A stretch of 64,000 nt of DNA from Spectribacter acetivorans. GTDB lineage: Bacteria > Pseudomonadota > Gammaproteobacteria > Nevskiales > Salinisphaeraceae. The notes below the pieces were generated by a model that had not been told where the DNA came from, did not search any database, and saw nothing but the letters and a program-made list of their open reading frames with translations. Shown one piece after another: positions 23,439 to 31,452 of the stretch. The stretch's first letter is position 1; each line of letters starts with the position of its first letter. The stretch is from positions 1 through 64,000 of the forward strand of contig NZ_JAVRHY010000015.1 of NCBI RefSeq assembly GCF_031846305.1. Direction: 5' to 3'. The position numbers and the translations under genes were made by a program.

Positions 23439-23654
23439 ATGCCCGGAAAAATCGAGATTGCCAAGGACGTCGTCGAGGTTGCCGTGCAGTCCGGCGCCGA
23501 GCGCGCCGGGCGCATCGCCGGCGCGGTGACGCGCACGGTGGGCGAGATCACCGGCGAGGTAGGCGGCTGGTTCACCGACATCTTCGAGATGATGGATGCC
23601 GCCGACCGGGCGGAGGCGGATCGCGAGGCGGACGAGACCGACCACGATCGGTAG
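23439..23654 (+). CDS. Small amphipathic protein of unknown function
   Basis: The 71-residue product (MPGKIEIAKDVVEVAVQ...) is predicted to be mostly helical: a Gly/Ala-rich middle (GAERAGRIAGAVTRTVGEITGEVGGW) followed by an acidic tail (DAADRAEADREADETD). It has no signal peptide and no family I recognise. It begins 4 bases after the desaturase stop and is followed 9 bases later by a thioesterase, so it belongs to the desaturase operon. A peripheral membrane or lipid-associated role is possible but unproven. Confidence 0.6.
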   Translation: MPGKIEIAKDVVEVAVQSGAERAGRIAGAVTRTVGEITGEVGGWFTDIFEMMDAADRAEADREADETDHDR

Positions 23655-23663
23655 ACTGCCCGC

Positions 23664-24092
23664 ATGGCAGATGCCGATGCGACATTCCGCTTCTCCCACC
23701 CCCTGCGCGTGCGCTGGGCCGAATGCGATCTGCAAGGGATCGTGTTCTTCGGCCGCTACTACGAATATTTCGATATCGGTATGACCGAGTACCTGCGGGC
23801 CCTGGGCGTGGCCTACCCGCGGGACTTCCTGGCCGCCGGCGGCGATCTGTTCATCAAGCACAGCGAGTGCGATCACCAGGGCTCCGCCCGCTTCGACGAA
23901 ATCGTCGACATCGACACTCGCATCGCCCGGCTCGGGCGATCCTCCATCGTGTTCGAATTTCGCGTGGCGCGCGCCGGCGAGGCGCTGGCGACAGGGCAGA
24001 TCGTCTACGTGTTTGCCGATCCGGAGGCGCGCGAAACCCTGGCATTGCCGGCCGAATTCAGGGACGCCGTGGAACGATTCGAGGCGGATTGA
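23664..24092 (+). CDS. YbgC-type acyl-CoA thioesterase
   Basis: The 142-residue hot-dog protein contains VRWAECDLQGIVFFGRYYEYFD, the 4-hydroxybenzoyl-CoA thioesterase signature with its catalytic aspartate (ECD). Length and pattern match YbgC-like acyl-CoA thioesterases. It lies at the end of the FabR-controlled desaturase operon and may release or trim acyl-CoA there; the substrate is not known. Confidence 0.88.
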   Translation: MADADATFRFSHPLRVRWAECDLQGIVFFGRYYEYFDIGMTEYLRALGVAYPRDFLAAGGDLFIKHSECDHQGSARFDEIVDIDTRIARLGRSSIVFEFRVARAGEALATGQIVYVFADPEARETLALPAEFRDAVERFEAD

Positions 24093-24214
24093 TCCAACAG
24101 GGAAGATCACCGCTTATTTGCGGGCCATTCGAAGCGACCGGGTTGTGCAATCATCGCCGATAGCGGTCTGACTGTACTGACCTGAATTCGCAAGCAATCC
24201 GACGCGAGGAAATC

Positions 24215-24910
24215 ATGACGAACGCTGACGATCGGGTACTACTCATCACTGGCGCCTCCAGCGGCATCGGCGCGGCGACCGCCCGGGCGGCCGTGACCGC
24301 CGGCTTCCGGGTGGCACTGGCCGCCCGCCGCCGGGACAAACTGGTCGATCTGGCCGCGGAACTGGGGGGTGACGAGCATGCCCTGGCCATCGACTGCGAC
24401 GTGACCGACTACCCCGCCCAGGAGGCGATGGTGGCCGAGACCGTGGCCCACTTCGGCCGGCTGGATGCGGTGTTCGCCAACGCCGGTCGCGGTGGCGAGC
24501 CTGGTGGTTTCTCCGGCGCCGACCCCGATGTGTGGCGCGACATGACGCTGATCAACGTGCTCGGCGTGGCCTACACCCTGCGCGCCGCGATGGCCGAACT
24601 GAAGAAGACGAAGGGTCATATCCTTCTGACCAGTTCCGCGGCCGGCCGGGCCACGATTCCGGGCTCCATGTATTCCGCCACCAAGTGGGCGGTGACCGGC
24701 ATGGGCTACAACGTGCGTGAGGAGGTCAAGGACGAGGGCATCCGCACCACGCTGATCGAGCCGGGTATGGTCGATACCCCGTTCTTCGACGAGCCGAAGC
24801 CGGGCGTGCTGCAGGCCGAGGATGTCGCCGACGCTGTGGTCTGGGCGCTGACCCGGCCGCGCCGGGTGGATGTGAACGAGATATTCCTGCGGCCGGCTCC
24901 CGTCTCGTGA
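24215..24910 (+). CDS. Short-chain dehydrogenase/reductase
   Basis: The 231-residue SDR has the NAD(P) motif TGASSGIGAATARAA, NAG at VFANAGRGG, a serine in LLTSSAAGRA and the YxxxK active site in YSATKWAVTG. A basic residue pair after the glycine motif (AARRRDK) suggests NADP(H). Its stop overlaps the next gene, an enoyl reductase-like oxidoreductase, as GTGA, so the two are coupled. The substrate is unknown. Confidence 0.92.
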   Translation: MTNADDRVLLITGASSGIGAATARAAVTAGFRVALAARRRDKLVDLAAELGGDEHALAIDCDVTDYPAQEAMVAETVAHFGRLDAVFANAGRGGEPGGFSGADPDVWRDMTLINVLGVAYTLRAAMAELKKTKGHILLTSSAAGRATIPGSMYSATKWAVTGMGYNVREEVKDEGIRTTLIEPGMVDTPFFDEPKPGVLQAEDVADAVVWALTRPRRVDVNEIFLRPAPVS

Positions 24911-26118
24911 CGGCGGACGATCGGTCGTCGCGCCGGTTCGATTTCATCCTGTTCGGGGCCACCGGTTTCGCCGGCGGCCTCACCGCCGAATACTTGGCGA
25001 CCCAGCCGGATTGCGCCGGGCTGACCTGGGCGCTGGCCGGGCGCAATCTGGCCCGCCTGGAGGATGTCCGAGCAAAGCTGGCGGCACTGAATCCCGATCT
25101 CGCCGAACTGCCACTGATCGAAATCGATCTGGCCGATGCCGATCGGCTGCAGGCGGTGGTCGCCGAGGCCCGGGCCGTGGCCACGACGGTCGGGCCCTAC
25201 ATCCATTACGGCGAGCCGCTGGTGGCCGCTGCCGCGGCGGCCGGCACCGATTATCTGGACCTGACCGGCGAACCCGAGTTCGTGGACCGGATGCTGGCGA
25301 CCTACGACCAGCCGGCCCGTGAGAGCGGGGCGCGCATTGTGCACTGCTGCGGATTCGATTCCATTCCGCATGATCTCGGGGCGCAGTTCACCGTCGAGCA
25401 ACTGCCGACCGATCAGCCGCTGACCGTGGAGGGTTTCGTGCGCGCGGGCGGCCGGCCCTCCGGCGGCACCTGGCATTCCGCCATCCACGCCTTCAGCCGG
25501 GCGCGGGGCTATGCCGCCCAGCGCCGACGTCAACATCGGGATTCACCGGGGAGCAACGGCGCCCGGCGCGTGCGGGGCACGCCGCCCGGGGTTCGCTGGG
25601 AGGCTCGACTGCAGGTCTGGGTCTGCCCCTTTCCCAGTATCGACCCGCAGGTAGTCAAGCGCTCGGCCCGGGTGCTGACGGCGTACGGCCCGGATTTCCG
25701 CTATGGCCACTACGTGGCAGTGCGACGACTGCCGATGCTGGCGGCCGGGGTGGCGGGAGTCGGCGCCCTGTTCATCGGCGCCCAGGTGCCGCCGGTGCGC
25801 AAGGCGCTGCTGGCGATGCGGGCCCCCGGCGAGGGGCCGGACGAGGCCGAGCGCGCCCGCGGCTGGTTCGAGGTGCATTTCCTGGGGCGCGCGGCGGATG
25901 GTCAATCCGTGCATACCCGGGTCAGCGGCGGCGATCCCGGTTACGACGAAACCGCCCGCATGCTGGGCGAATCGCTGCTCTGTTTGGCCCATGACGAAGC
26001 GGCGGCGCGTCCCGGCATCGGCACCCCGGCAACCGTGCTGGGACTACCGCTGCGGCAACGGCTGCAACGCGCCGGCATGGGATTCGACGTGGTCTCGACC
26101 TGGCGCGATCTGACCTGA
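24907..26118 (+). CDS. Saccharopine dehydrogenase-like / trans-acting enoyl reductase family protein
   Basis: The 403-residue protein starts at GTG 24907 (GTGA overlap with the SDR stop). The N-terminal Rossmann motif is LFGATGFAGGLTAEYL, followed by ALAGRNLARLE, TVGPYIHYGEPLV and HCCGFDSIPHDLG, the sequence order of the family that includes the mycobacterial trans-acting enoyl reductase (Rv2953) and eukaryotic SCCPDH. A hydrophobic segment near residue 270 (MLAAGVAGVGALFIGAQV) may insert in the membrane. A lipid substrate is likely by family, but no polyketide genes are nearby. Confidence 0.87.
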   Translation: MTADDRSSRRFDFILFGATGFAGGLTAEYLATQPDCAGLTWALAGRNLARLEDVRAKLAALNPDLAELPLIEIDLADADRLQAVVAEARAVATTVGPYIHYGEPLVAAAAAAGTDYLDLTGEPEFVDRMLATYDQPARESGARIVHCCGFDSIPHDLGAQFTVEQLPTDQPLTVEGFVRAGGRPSGGTWHSAIHAFSRARGYAAQRRRQHRDSPGSNGARRVRGTPPGVRWEARLQVWVCPFPSIDPQVVKRSARVLTAYGPDFRYGHYVAVRRLPMLAAGVAGVGALFIGAQVPPVRKALLAMRAPGEGPDEAERARGWFEVHFLGRAADGQSVHTRVSGGDPGYDETARMLGESLLCLAHDEAAARPGIGTPATVLGLPLRQRLQRAGMGFDVVSTWRDLT

Positions 26119-26142
26119 CGGCCGGCGCAACCAGGCCGAACA

Positions 26143-26236
26143 ATAAATAAAACATATGCAATAACTAATGAACTTTAATTTTTATTTATACAAATGCTGC
26201 GCTAATTTCGCCGTCCACTAGTGGAGGCTGACCTCC
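26143..26236. promoter_or_regulatory. AT-rich palindromic promoter region of the class I aldolase, with a CbbR-like TNA-N7-TNA motif
   Basis: ATAAATAAAA (26143-26152) and TTTTATTTAT (26180-26189) form a perfect 10-base inverted repeat with a 27-base spacer. Inside it, TAA-TGAACTT-TAA (26166-26178) fits the CbbR consensus TNA-N7-TNA. A CCACTAGTGG palindrome (26215-26224) and a GGAGG/CCTCC pair lie nearer the gene. The AT-richness is striking against the surrounding coding DNA. Confidence 0.5.
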
Positions 26237-26263
26237 CCGAAGTCCACAGCGCTGGAGGACGCG

Positions 26264-27289
26264 ATGAATCACGCAGCACTGGAAACGATTGCACAGGACC
26301 TGGTTGGCGGCGGCCGGGGCATCCTCGCCATCGACGAAAGCACACCCACCTGCGGCAAGCGCCTGGCGGACGTTGGCGTCGACAACACCGACGACAACCG
26401 CCGCGACTACCGCGCCCTGCTGCTCGGCGCCGCGGGCCTGTCGGAGTCCGTCAGCGGCGCCATTCTCTACGACGAGACCATCCGCACCGCGGATGCCGGC
26501 GGCACGCCGTTCCCGCAGGTCATGACCGACAACGGCATGATTCCGGGAATCAAGGTGGATACCGGGGCCAAGGATCTGGCCGGCCATCCGGGTGAGAAGA
26601 TCACCGAGGGCCTGGACGGCCTGCGCGAGCGTCTGGCCGAGTATTACGAGATGGGCGCGCGCTTCGCCAAGTGGCGGGCCGTGATAACCATTGGCGACGG
26701 CATTCCCAGCGACGGCTGCTACGAGGGTAACGCCCACGCGCTGGCCCGCTACGCGGCGTTGTGCCAGGAAGCCGGCATCGTGCCGATCGTGGAGCCGGAG
26801 GTGCTCTACGACGGCGAGCACGATATCGACCGCTGCTTTGATGTGACCTGCGAAACCCTGACCCGGCTGTTCGCGCATCTGCGCAGCCAGCGGGTGCATC
26901 TGCCAGGGCTGATTCTCAAGGCCAGCATGGTGCTGGATGCCAAGGATTGCCCGCAGACCTCGGACGTGGCCACGGTGGCCGAGTACACGCTGCGCTGTCT
27001 CAAGAACACGGTGCCGGCCACGGTCAGCGGGATTGCGTTCCTGTCCGGCGGTCAGTCGGACGTGCTGGCTACCGAGCATCTCAACGAGATCAACCGGCAG
27101 GCCGATGATCACACGCCCTGGCCGATCACCTTTTCCTACGCCCGCGCCCTGCAGGGCCCGGCGCTCAAGCACTGGGCGGGCAAGCCGGAGAACGTGGCCG
27201 AGGCGCAGCGCCTGCTGGTGCACCGCGCGGCCATGAACAGTGCGGCCGCCCGGGGTGAATATCGCGCCGACCAGGATCAGGCGGCCTGA
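26264..27289 (+). CDS. Class I fructose-bisphosphate aldolase (eukaryote-type)
   Basis: The 341-residue protein has GRGILAIDEST near the N-terminus, FAKWRAVITIGDGIPS, VPIVEPEVLYDGEHD, the Schiff-base lysine region GLILKASMVL and GIAFLSGGQSD. These are hallmarks of plant/animal-type class I aldolases, metal-independent enzymes that split or make fructose 1,6-bisphosphate and sedoheptulose 1,7-bisphosphate. An AGGA site precedes the start. It sits just before the cbbR-cbbLSX group, has a CbbR-like motif upstream and so probably serves the Calvin cycle. Gene convergent with cbbR. Confidence 0.93.
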   Translation: MNHAALETIAQDLVGGGRGILAIDESTPTCGKRLADVGVDNTDDNRRDYRALLLGAAGLSESVSGAILYDETIRTADAGGTPFPQVMTDNGMIPGIKVDTGAKDLAGHPGEKITEGLDGLRERLAEYYEMGARFAKWRAVITIGDGIPSDGCYEGNAHALARYAALCQEAGIVPIVEPEVLYDGEHDIDRCFDVTCETLTRLFAHLRSQRVHLPGLILKASMVLDAKDCPQTSDVATVAEYTLRCLKNTVPATVSGIAFLSGGQSDVLATEHLNEINRQADDHTPWPITFSYARALQGPALKHWAGKPENVAEAQRLLVHRAAMNSAAARGEYRADQDQAA

Positions 27290-27332
27290 TCTGCCGGCCA
27301 TGACGCACGCTGTCCACCAACGCGCATTCGTG

Positions 27333-28253
27333 TCAGCTGCCGGCAGCGATAGTCGGCCAGACGTTAGCGGCTTCGTCGATCACGAACTGGCGAAAGGCCT
27401 GGGCGATGGGCGACAGCCGCTTGCCCTGGCGATGCACCACGAACCACTGGCGCACGATCGGGAAATGGGCCACGTCCAGCTCCACCAGCTGACCGGCCTG
27501 GAGTTCCGGCTGCAGGGTGTGGCGGGAAGTCACGCCCAGCCCCAGGCCGGCGGCCACCGCCTGCTTGAGGGCTTCGTTGCTAGTCATCTCCATGCCGATG
27601 GTGATGTCCAGCCCGTGTTCGGTGAGGAAGCGCTGCATGGCCGCACGGGTGCCGGAACCGGTCTCGCGCACTACGAAGCGTTCGTCGGTGATCGCGTTCA
27701 GCCGCAGGCGCCGGTCGCCGGCGGCCAGCGGATGGTCGGGCGCGGCAATCACCACCAGCGGGTTGTCCATGAACGGCTCGCCAACCAGTTCGAGTTCAGC
27801 CGGCGGCCTGCCCATGATGACCATGTCGGTTTCGTTGTTGCGCAGCTGGCGGATCAGGCTGGTGCGGTTGGTGACGTCGAGGCTGAGCACGGCATTCGGA
27901 TAAAGACGGCTGAAGGCAGCCAGCAGATGGCTGGCGAAGGAGTTGGCGGTAGTGGCCACGGCCACCCGCAACTGGCCGCGGCTGGCGTCCTTGAGCTGGG
28001 CGAACACCTCGCGGGCGTCGTCGAGCTGCTGGGCAATGCTCTGGCTGTAGTAACGCAGCTCGGAACCGGCCTCGGTCAGGAAGAGCTTCTTGCCGATGCG
28101 CTCGAACAGCGGCAGGCCGATGGACTCCTCGAGATGCTTGACCTGGATGGAGACCGCCGGCTGGGTCAGGTGCAGTTCGGCCGCGGCCTTGCTGAAACTG
28201 GCATGTTCGGCCACGGCGGCGAAGACCTGGAGTTGACGCAGGGTGAGATGCAA
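27333..28253 (-). CDS. cbbR: CbbR, LysR-type regulator of carbon fixation
   Basis: The 306-residue LysR protein (LTLRQLQVFAAVAEHASFSKAAAELHLTQPAVSIQVKHLEE) diverges from the RuBisCO large-subunit gene, the invariant position of cbbR. The C-terminal domain binds small metabolites such as RuBP, PEP or NADPH in characterised homologues. The start is TTG at 28253 with GGGAG 8 bases upstream on the minus strand (GGGAGCAACCGC); no ATG fits the MHLTLRQLQVF family start. Two TNA-N7-TNA motifs lie in the divergent region. Confidence 0.93.
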   Translation of the reverse strand: MHLTLRQLQVFAAVAEHASFSKAAAELHLTQPAVSIQVKHLEESIGLPLFERIGKKLFLTEAGSELRYYSQSIAQQLDDAREVFAQLKDASRGQLRVAVATTANSFASHLLAAFSRLYPNAVLSLDVTNRTSLIRQLRNNETDMVIMGRPPAELELVGEPFMDNPLVVIAAPDHPLAAGDRRLRLNAITDERFVVRETGSGTRAAMQRFLTEHGLDITIGMEMTSNEALKQAVAAGLGLGVTSRHTLQPELQAGQLVELDVAHFPIVRQWFVVHRQGKRLSPIAQAFRQFVIDEAANVWPTIAAGS

Positions 28254-28272
28254 GCGGTTGCTCCCTGTTTAC

Positions 28273-28316
28273 TGAATAGCGCTTATGAGATAGGTATTTT
28301 GCATTAAGTTTACTTA
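28273..28316. promoter_or_regulatory. CbbR operator region between cbbR and cbbL
   Basis: TGA-ATAGCGC-TTA (28273-28285) and TTA-AGTTTAC-TTA (28304-28316) both fit the CbbR consensus TNA-N7-TNA, with starts 31 bases (three helical turns) apart. They are in the AT-rich part of the 159-base divergent region. The cbbL ribosome site GGAGG is at 28404-28408. Confidence 0.6.
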
Positions 28317-28412
28317 TGTCTGATCCGGTTACTTCCGGCAAGTCGCCCCGGCGACGGTTCCGGCGGCAAGCGGCAGACCCACACTGGCACGAGAAACAGC
28401 TTCGGAGGCGAC

Positions 28413-29864
28413 ATGTCCGAGACAATACGCGGTAAGGAACGCTACGAATCCGGCGTTATCCCCTACAAGAAGATGGGCTACTGGGAGCCCGACTACGAAC
28501 CCAAAGATACGGACGTGATCTGCCTGTTCCGGATCACCCCGCAGCCGGGCGTGGATCCCGAGGAAGCCGCCGCGGCGGTGGCCGGCGAATCCTCCACCGC
28601 CACCTGGACGGTGGTCTGGACCGACCGTCTGACGGCCTGCGAGCTGTACCGTGCCAAGGCCTACCGGGTGGACCCGGTGCCCAACAACGAGCAGCAGTAC
28701 TTCGCGTACATCGCCTATGACCTGGACCTGTTCGAGGAAGGCTCGATCGCCAACCTGACCGCGTCCATTATCGGCAACGTGTTCGGGTTCAAGGCGGTGG
28801 CAGCCCTGCGTCTGGAAGACATGCGCATGCCCGTTGCCTACCTGAAAACCTTCCAGGGCCCGCCCACAGGGATCGTGGTCGAGCGCGAGCGACTCGATAA
28901 GTTCGGCCGCCCGCTGCTGGGTGCCACCACCAAGCCCAAACTGGGCCTGTCCGGGCGCAACTACGGCCGCGTGGTCTATGAGGCGCTCAAGGGCGGTCTG
29001 GACTTCGTCAAGGACGACGAGAACATCAATTCCCAGCCCTTCATGCACTGGCGCGACCGCTTCCTGTACGTGATGGAAGCCGTGAACAAGGCCAATGCGG
29101 CCACCGGCGAGGTCAAGGGCCACTACCTGAACGTGACCGCCGGGACCATGGAGGAGATGTACGAGCGGGCCGAATTTGCCAAGGAGCTGGGCTCCTGCAT
29201 CATCATGATCGACTTGGTCATCGGGTATACCGCGATCCAGTCGATGGCCAACTGGGCGCGCAAGAACGACATGATCCTGCATCTGCACCGGGCCGGTCAT
29301 TCCACCTATACGCGTCAGAAGAATCATGGTGTGAGCTTCCGCGTGATCTCCAAGTGGATGCGCATGGCCGGGGTGGATCACATCCACGCGGGCACCGTGG
29401 TCGGCAAGCTGGAAGGCGATCCCAATACCGTGGCCGGCTTCTACGACATCCTGCGCGAGCCATACAACGAGCAGAACCTGCCGCACGGCATCTTCTTCGA
29501 TCAGGACTGGGCCTCGCTCAAGAAGGTCATGCCGGTCGCGTCGGGTGGTATCCACGCCGGCCAGATGCACCAGTTGCTGCACTACCTGGGCGAGGACACG
29601 GTCCTGCAGTTCGGCGGCGGCACCATCGGGCATCCGGACGGTATCGCCGCCGGCGCCACCGCCAACCGGGTGGCGCTGGAAGCCATGATCATGGCCCGTA
29701 ACGAGGGCCGCGATTACCTGGAAGAGGGACCGGATATCCTGCAGAAGGCGGCCAAGGACTGCTCGCCGCTGCGGGCCGCCCTGGACACCTGGAAGGACAT
29801 TACCTTCGAGTACACGTCCACGGATACGCCGGACTTCGTCCCCACCGCCACCGCCAGCTCCTAA
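28413..29864 (+). CDS. cbbL: RuBisCO large subunit, form IC (red-type)
   Basis: The 483-residue protein is a catalytically complete RuBisCO: K174/K176 in GATTKPKLG, the carbamylated lysine K200 with D202/E203 in GLDFVKDDEN, the LHLHRAGHST histidine and loop 6 TVVGKLEGD. The PYKKMGYWEPDYEPKDTDV start and ITPQPGVDPEEAAAAVAGESSTATW segment match red-type form IC enzymes of Rhodobacter, Ralstonia and alphaproteobacteria. It fixes CO2 on ribulose 1,5-bisphosphate in an L8S8 complex. It is first of the cbbL-cbbS-cbbX operon and is divergent from cbbR. Red-type genes in gammaproteobacteria are usually viewed as transferred. Confidence 0.98.
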   Translation: MSETIRGKERYESGVIPYKKMGYWEPDYEPKDTDVICLFRITPQPGVDPEEAAAAVAGESSTATWTVVWTDRLTACELYRAKAYRVDPVPNNEQQYFAYIAYDLDLFEEGSIANLTASIIGNVFGFKAVAALRLEDMRMPVAYLKTFQGPPTGIVVERERLDKFGRPLLGATTKPKLGLSGRNYGRVVYEALKGGLDFVKDDENINSQPFMHWRDRFLYVMEAVNKANAATGEVKGHYLNVTAGTMEEMYERAEFAKELGSCIIMIDLVIGYTAIQSMANWARKNDMILHLHRAGHSTYTRQKNHGVSFRVISKWMRMAGVDHIHAGTVVGKLEGDPNTVAGFYDILREPYNEQNLPHGIFFDQDWASLKKVMPVASGGIHAGQMHQLLHYLGEDTVLQFGGGTIGHPDGIAAGATANRVALEAMIMARNEGRDYLEEGPDILQKAAKDCSPLRAALDTWKDITFEYTSTDTPDFVPTATASS

Positions 29865-29876
29865 GGAGACGCTGCC

Positions 29877-30299
29877 ATGCGCATTACTCAAGGCACCTTT
29901 TCGTTCCTGCCCGAACTCACCGACGAGCAGATCAGCAAGCAGGTGAAATACTGCATCGACAATGGCTGGTCGGTGGGCATCGAGTACACCGACGACCCGC
30001 ATCCCCGCAATACCTACTGGGAAATGTGGGGCCAGCCGATGTTCGACCTCAAGGACCCGGCCGGCGTGATGATGGATCTGGACGAGTGTCGCAAGACCTA
30101 TCCCGAAACCTACATCCGCATCGTCGGTTTCGACAGCACCCGCGGCTGGGAAACCCCGCGGCTGTCGTTCATCGTCAACCGTCCTTCCACCGAACCCGGT
30201 TTTGGCGTCGTACGCCAGGAATGCGAGGGCCGCAAGGTGCGCTACACCGTGCACAGTTACGCCACGGACAAGCCGCACGGTCAGCGCTACACTGGCTGA
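29877..30299 (+). CDS. cbbS: RuBisCO small subunit, red-type
   Basis: The 140-residue product starts MRITQGTFSFLPELTDEQI and ends with an extended C-terminus (RQECEGRKVRYTVHSYATDKPHG) that forms the beta-hairpin filling the central channel in red-type enzymes. NGWSVGIEYTDDPHPRNTYWEMWGQPMFD is the conserved core. AGGAG precedes the ATG; the gap to cbbL is 12 bases. Confidence 0.97.
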   Translation: MRITQGTFSFLPELTDEQISKQVKYCIDNGWSVGIEYTDDPHPRNTYWEMWGQPMFDLKDPAGVMMDLDECRKTYPETYIRIVGFDSTRGWETPRLSFIVNRPSTEPGFGVVRQECEGRKVRYTVHSYATDKPHGQRYTG

Positions 30300-30324
30300 A
30301 TCGCCGTTCCCCATTCCCGGCGTA

Positions 30325-30349
30325 CCCTCTCCCCCGCCGGGGGAGAGGG
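30325..30349. repeat. Dispersed palindrome, family A copy 3
   Basis: CCCTCTCCCC and GGGGAGAGGG arms, inside the 100-base gap between cbbS and cbbX. It may act as an mRNA-processing hairpin that sets RuBisCO to activase stoichiometry; that effect is inference. Confidence 0.75.
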
Positions 30350-30399
30350 GCAGGGAGCGGGGGCCGAATCCATCACCCTCCATTCGCCACGTCGATACC

Positions 30400-31338
30400 A
30401 TGACTGACACCGACGCCCAGGATCAGGACACCACCGAGACCCCGCAGCCCCTGCCGGACGACACCGAGATCAACCTGCAGGAAATCTACGAGCAGTCCCG
30501 GGTGCAGGAGGTCTTCGAGGACCTCGACCGGACGCTGGTGGGCCTGAAACCGGTCAAGACCCGCATCCGCGAGATTGCCGCCCTGCTGGTGGTGGACCGG
30601 GTACGGCGGGATTTCAATCTGGAATCCGGCGCGCCCACGCTGCACATGTCGTTCACCGGCAACCCCGGCACCGGCAAGACCACGGTGGCCGAGCGCATGG
30701 CCGAAATCCTGCACCGGCTGGGCTACGTGCGCGAGGGGCACCTGGTCTCGGTAACGCGCGATGATCTTGTCGGTCAGTACATCGGCCACACCGCGCCCAA
30801 GACCAAGGAAGTGATCAAGAAGGCCATGGGCGGGGTACTGTTCATCGACGAGGCCTACTACCTGTACCGCCCGGAGAACGAGCGGGATTACGGCCAGGAA
30901 GCGATCGAGATCCTGCTGCAGGTGATGGAGAACCGCCGCGACGATCTGGTGGTGATCCTGGCCGGCTACGGCGATCGCATGCAGAAGTTCTTCACCAGCA
31001 ATCCGGGCTTTCGTTCGCGCATTGCCCACCACATCGACTTTCCGGACTACGAGCCGGACGAGCTGCTGGCGATCGGCGACATCATGCTGGCCGAGCAGAG
31101 CTACCACCTCAGCGAGGACGCGCGCACCGCCTTCGCCGAATACGTGGAGCGGCGCATGCAGCAGCCGCATTTCTCCAACGCCCGGTCCATCCGCAACGCG
31201 CTGGACCGCGCCCGGCTGCGCCAGGCCAATCGATTGTTCCAGCGTGGCGGCACCATCACCAAGGGCGACCTGGTGACCCTGACCGCCGACGATATCCGCG
31301 CCAGCCGCGTGTTCGACGATCCGGTCGATTCCGCCTGA
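30400..31338 (+). CDS. cbbX: CbbX, AAA+ activase of red-type RuBisCO
   Basis: The 312-residue AAA+ protein has Walker A GNPGTGKTTVAERM, pore-loop and linker TRDDLVGQYIGHTAPKT, Walker B GGVLFIDEAYYLYRP, sensor 1 LVVILAGYGDRM and the arginine-finger region NPGFRSRIAHH. CbbX pulls the C-terminus of red-type RuBisCO large subunits through its pore to release inhibitory sugar phosphates, and is itself activated by RuBP. The presence beside a form IC RuBisCO confirms the type. Start ATG 30400 follows the family A hairpin; longer ORFs run back into cbbS. Confidence 0.97.
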   Translation: MTDTDAQDQDTTETPQPLPDDTEINLQEIYEQSRVQEVFEDLDRTLVGLKPVKTRIREIAALLVVDRVRRDFNLESGAPTLHMSFTGNPGTGKTTVAERMAEILHRLGYVREGHLVSVTRDDLVGQYIGHTAPKTKEVIKKAMGGVLFIDEAYYLYRPENERDYGQEAIEILLQVMENRRDDLVVILAGYGDRMQKFFTSNPGFRSRIAHHIDFPDYEPDELLAIGDIMLAEQSYHLSEDARTAFAEYVERRMQQPHFSNARSIRNALDRARLRQANRLFQRGGTITKGDLVTLTADDIRASRVFDDPVDSA

Positions 31339-31452
31339 CCGCCGTAGCGCCGCACTACCCATTCGGGCACTTGCGGGTCGCCGCGCTTCGTCACACTCTG
31401 TTCGCATGGGCGGCCCGATCGCCCGGCACAAAAACAGCAGGAGGAGACGACC

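Noticed and set aside
28413..29864. RuBisCO-like protein (form IV) instead of true RuBisCO
   Set aside because: K174, K176, K200, D202, E203 and the GKLEGD loop are all present, and cbbS and cbbX follow.
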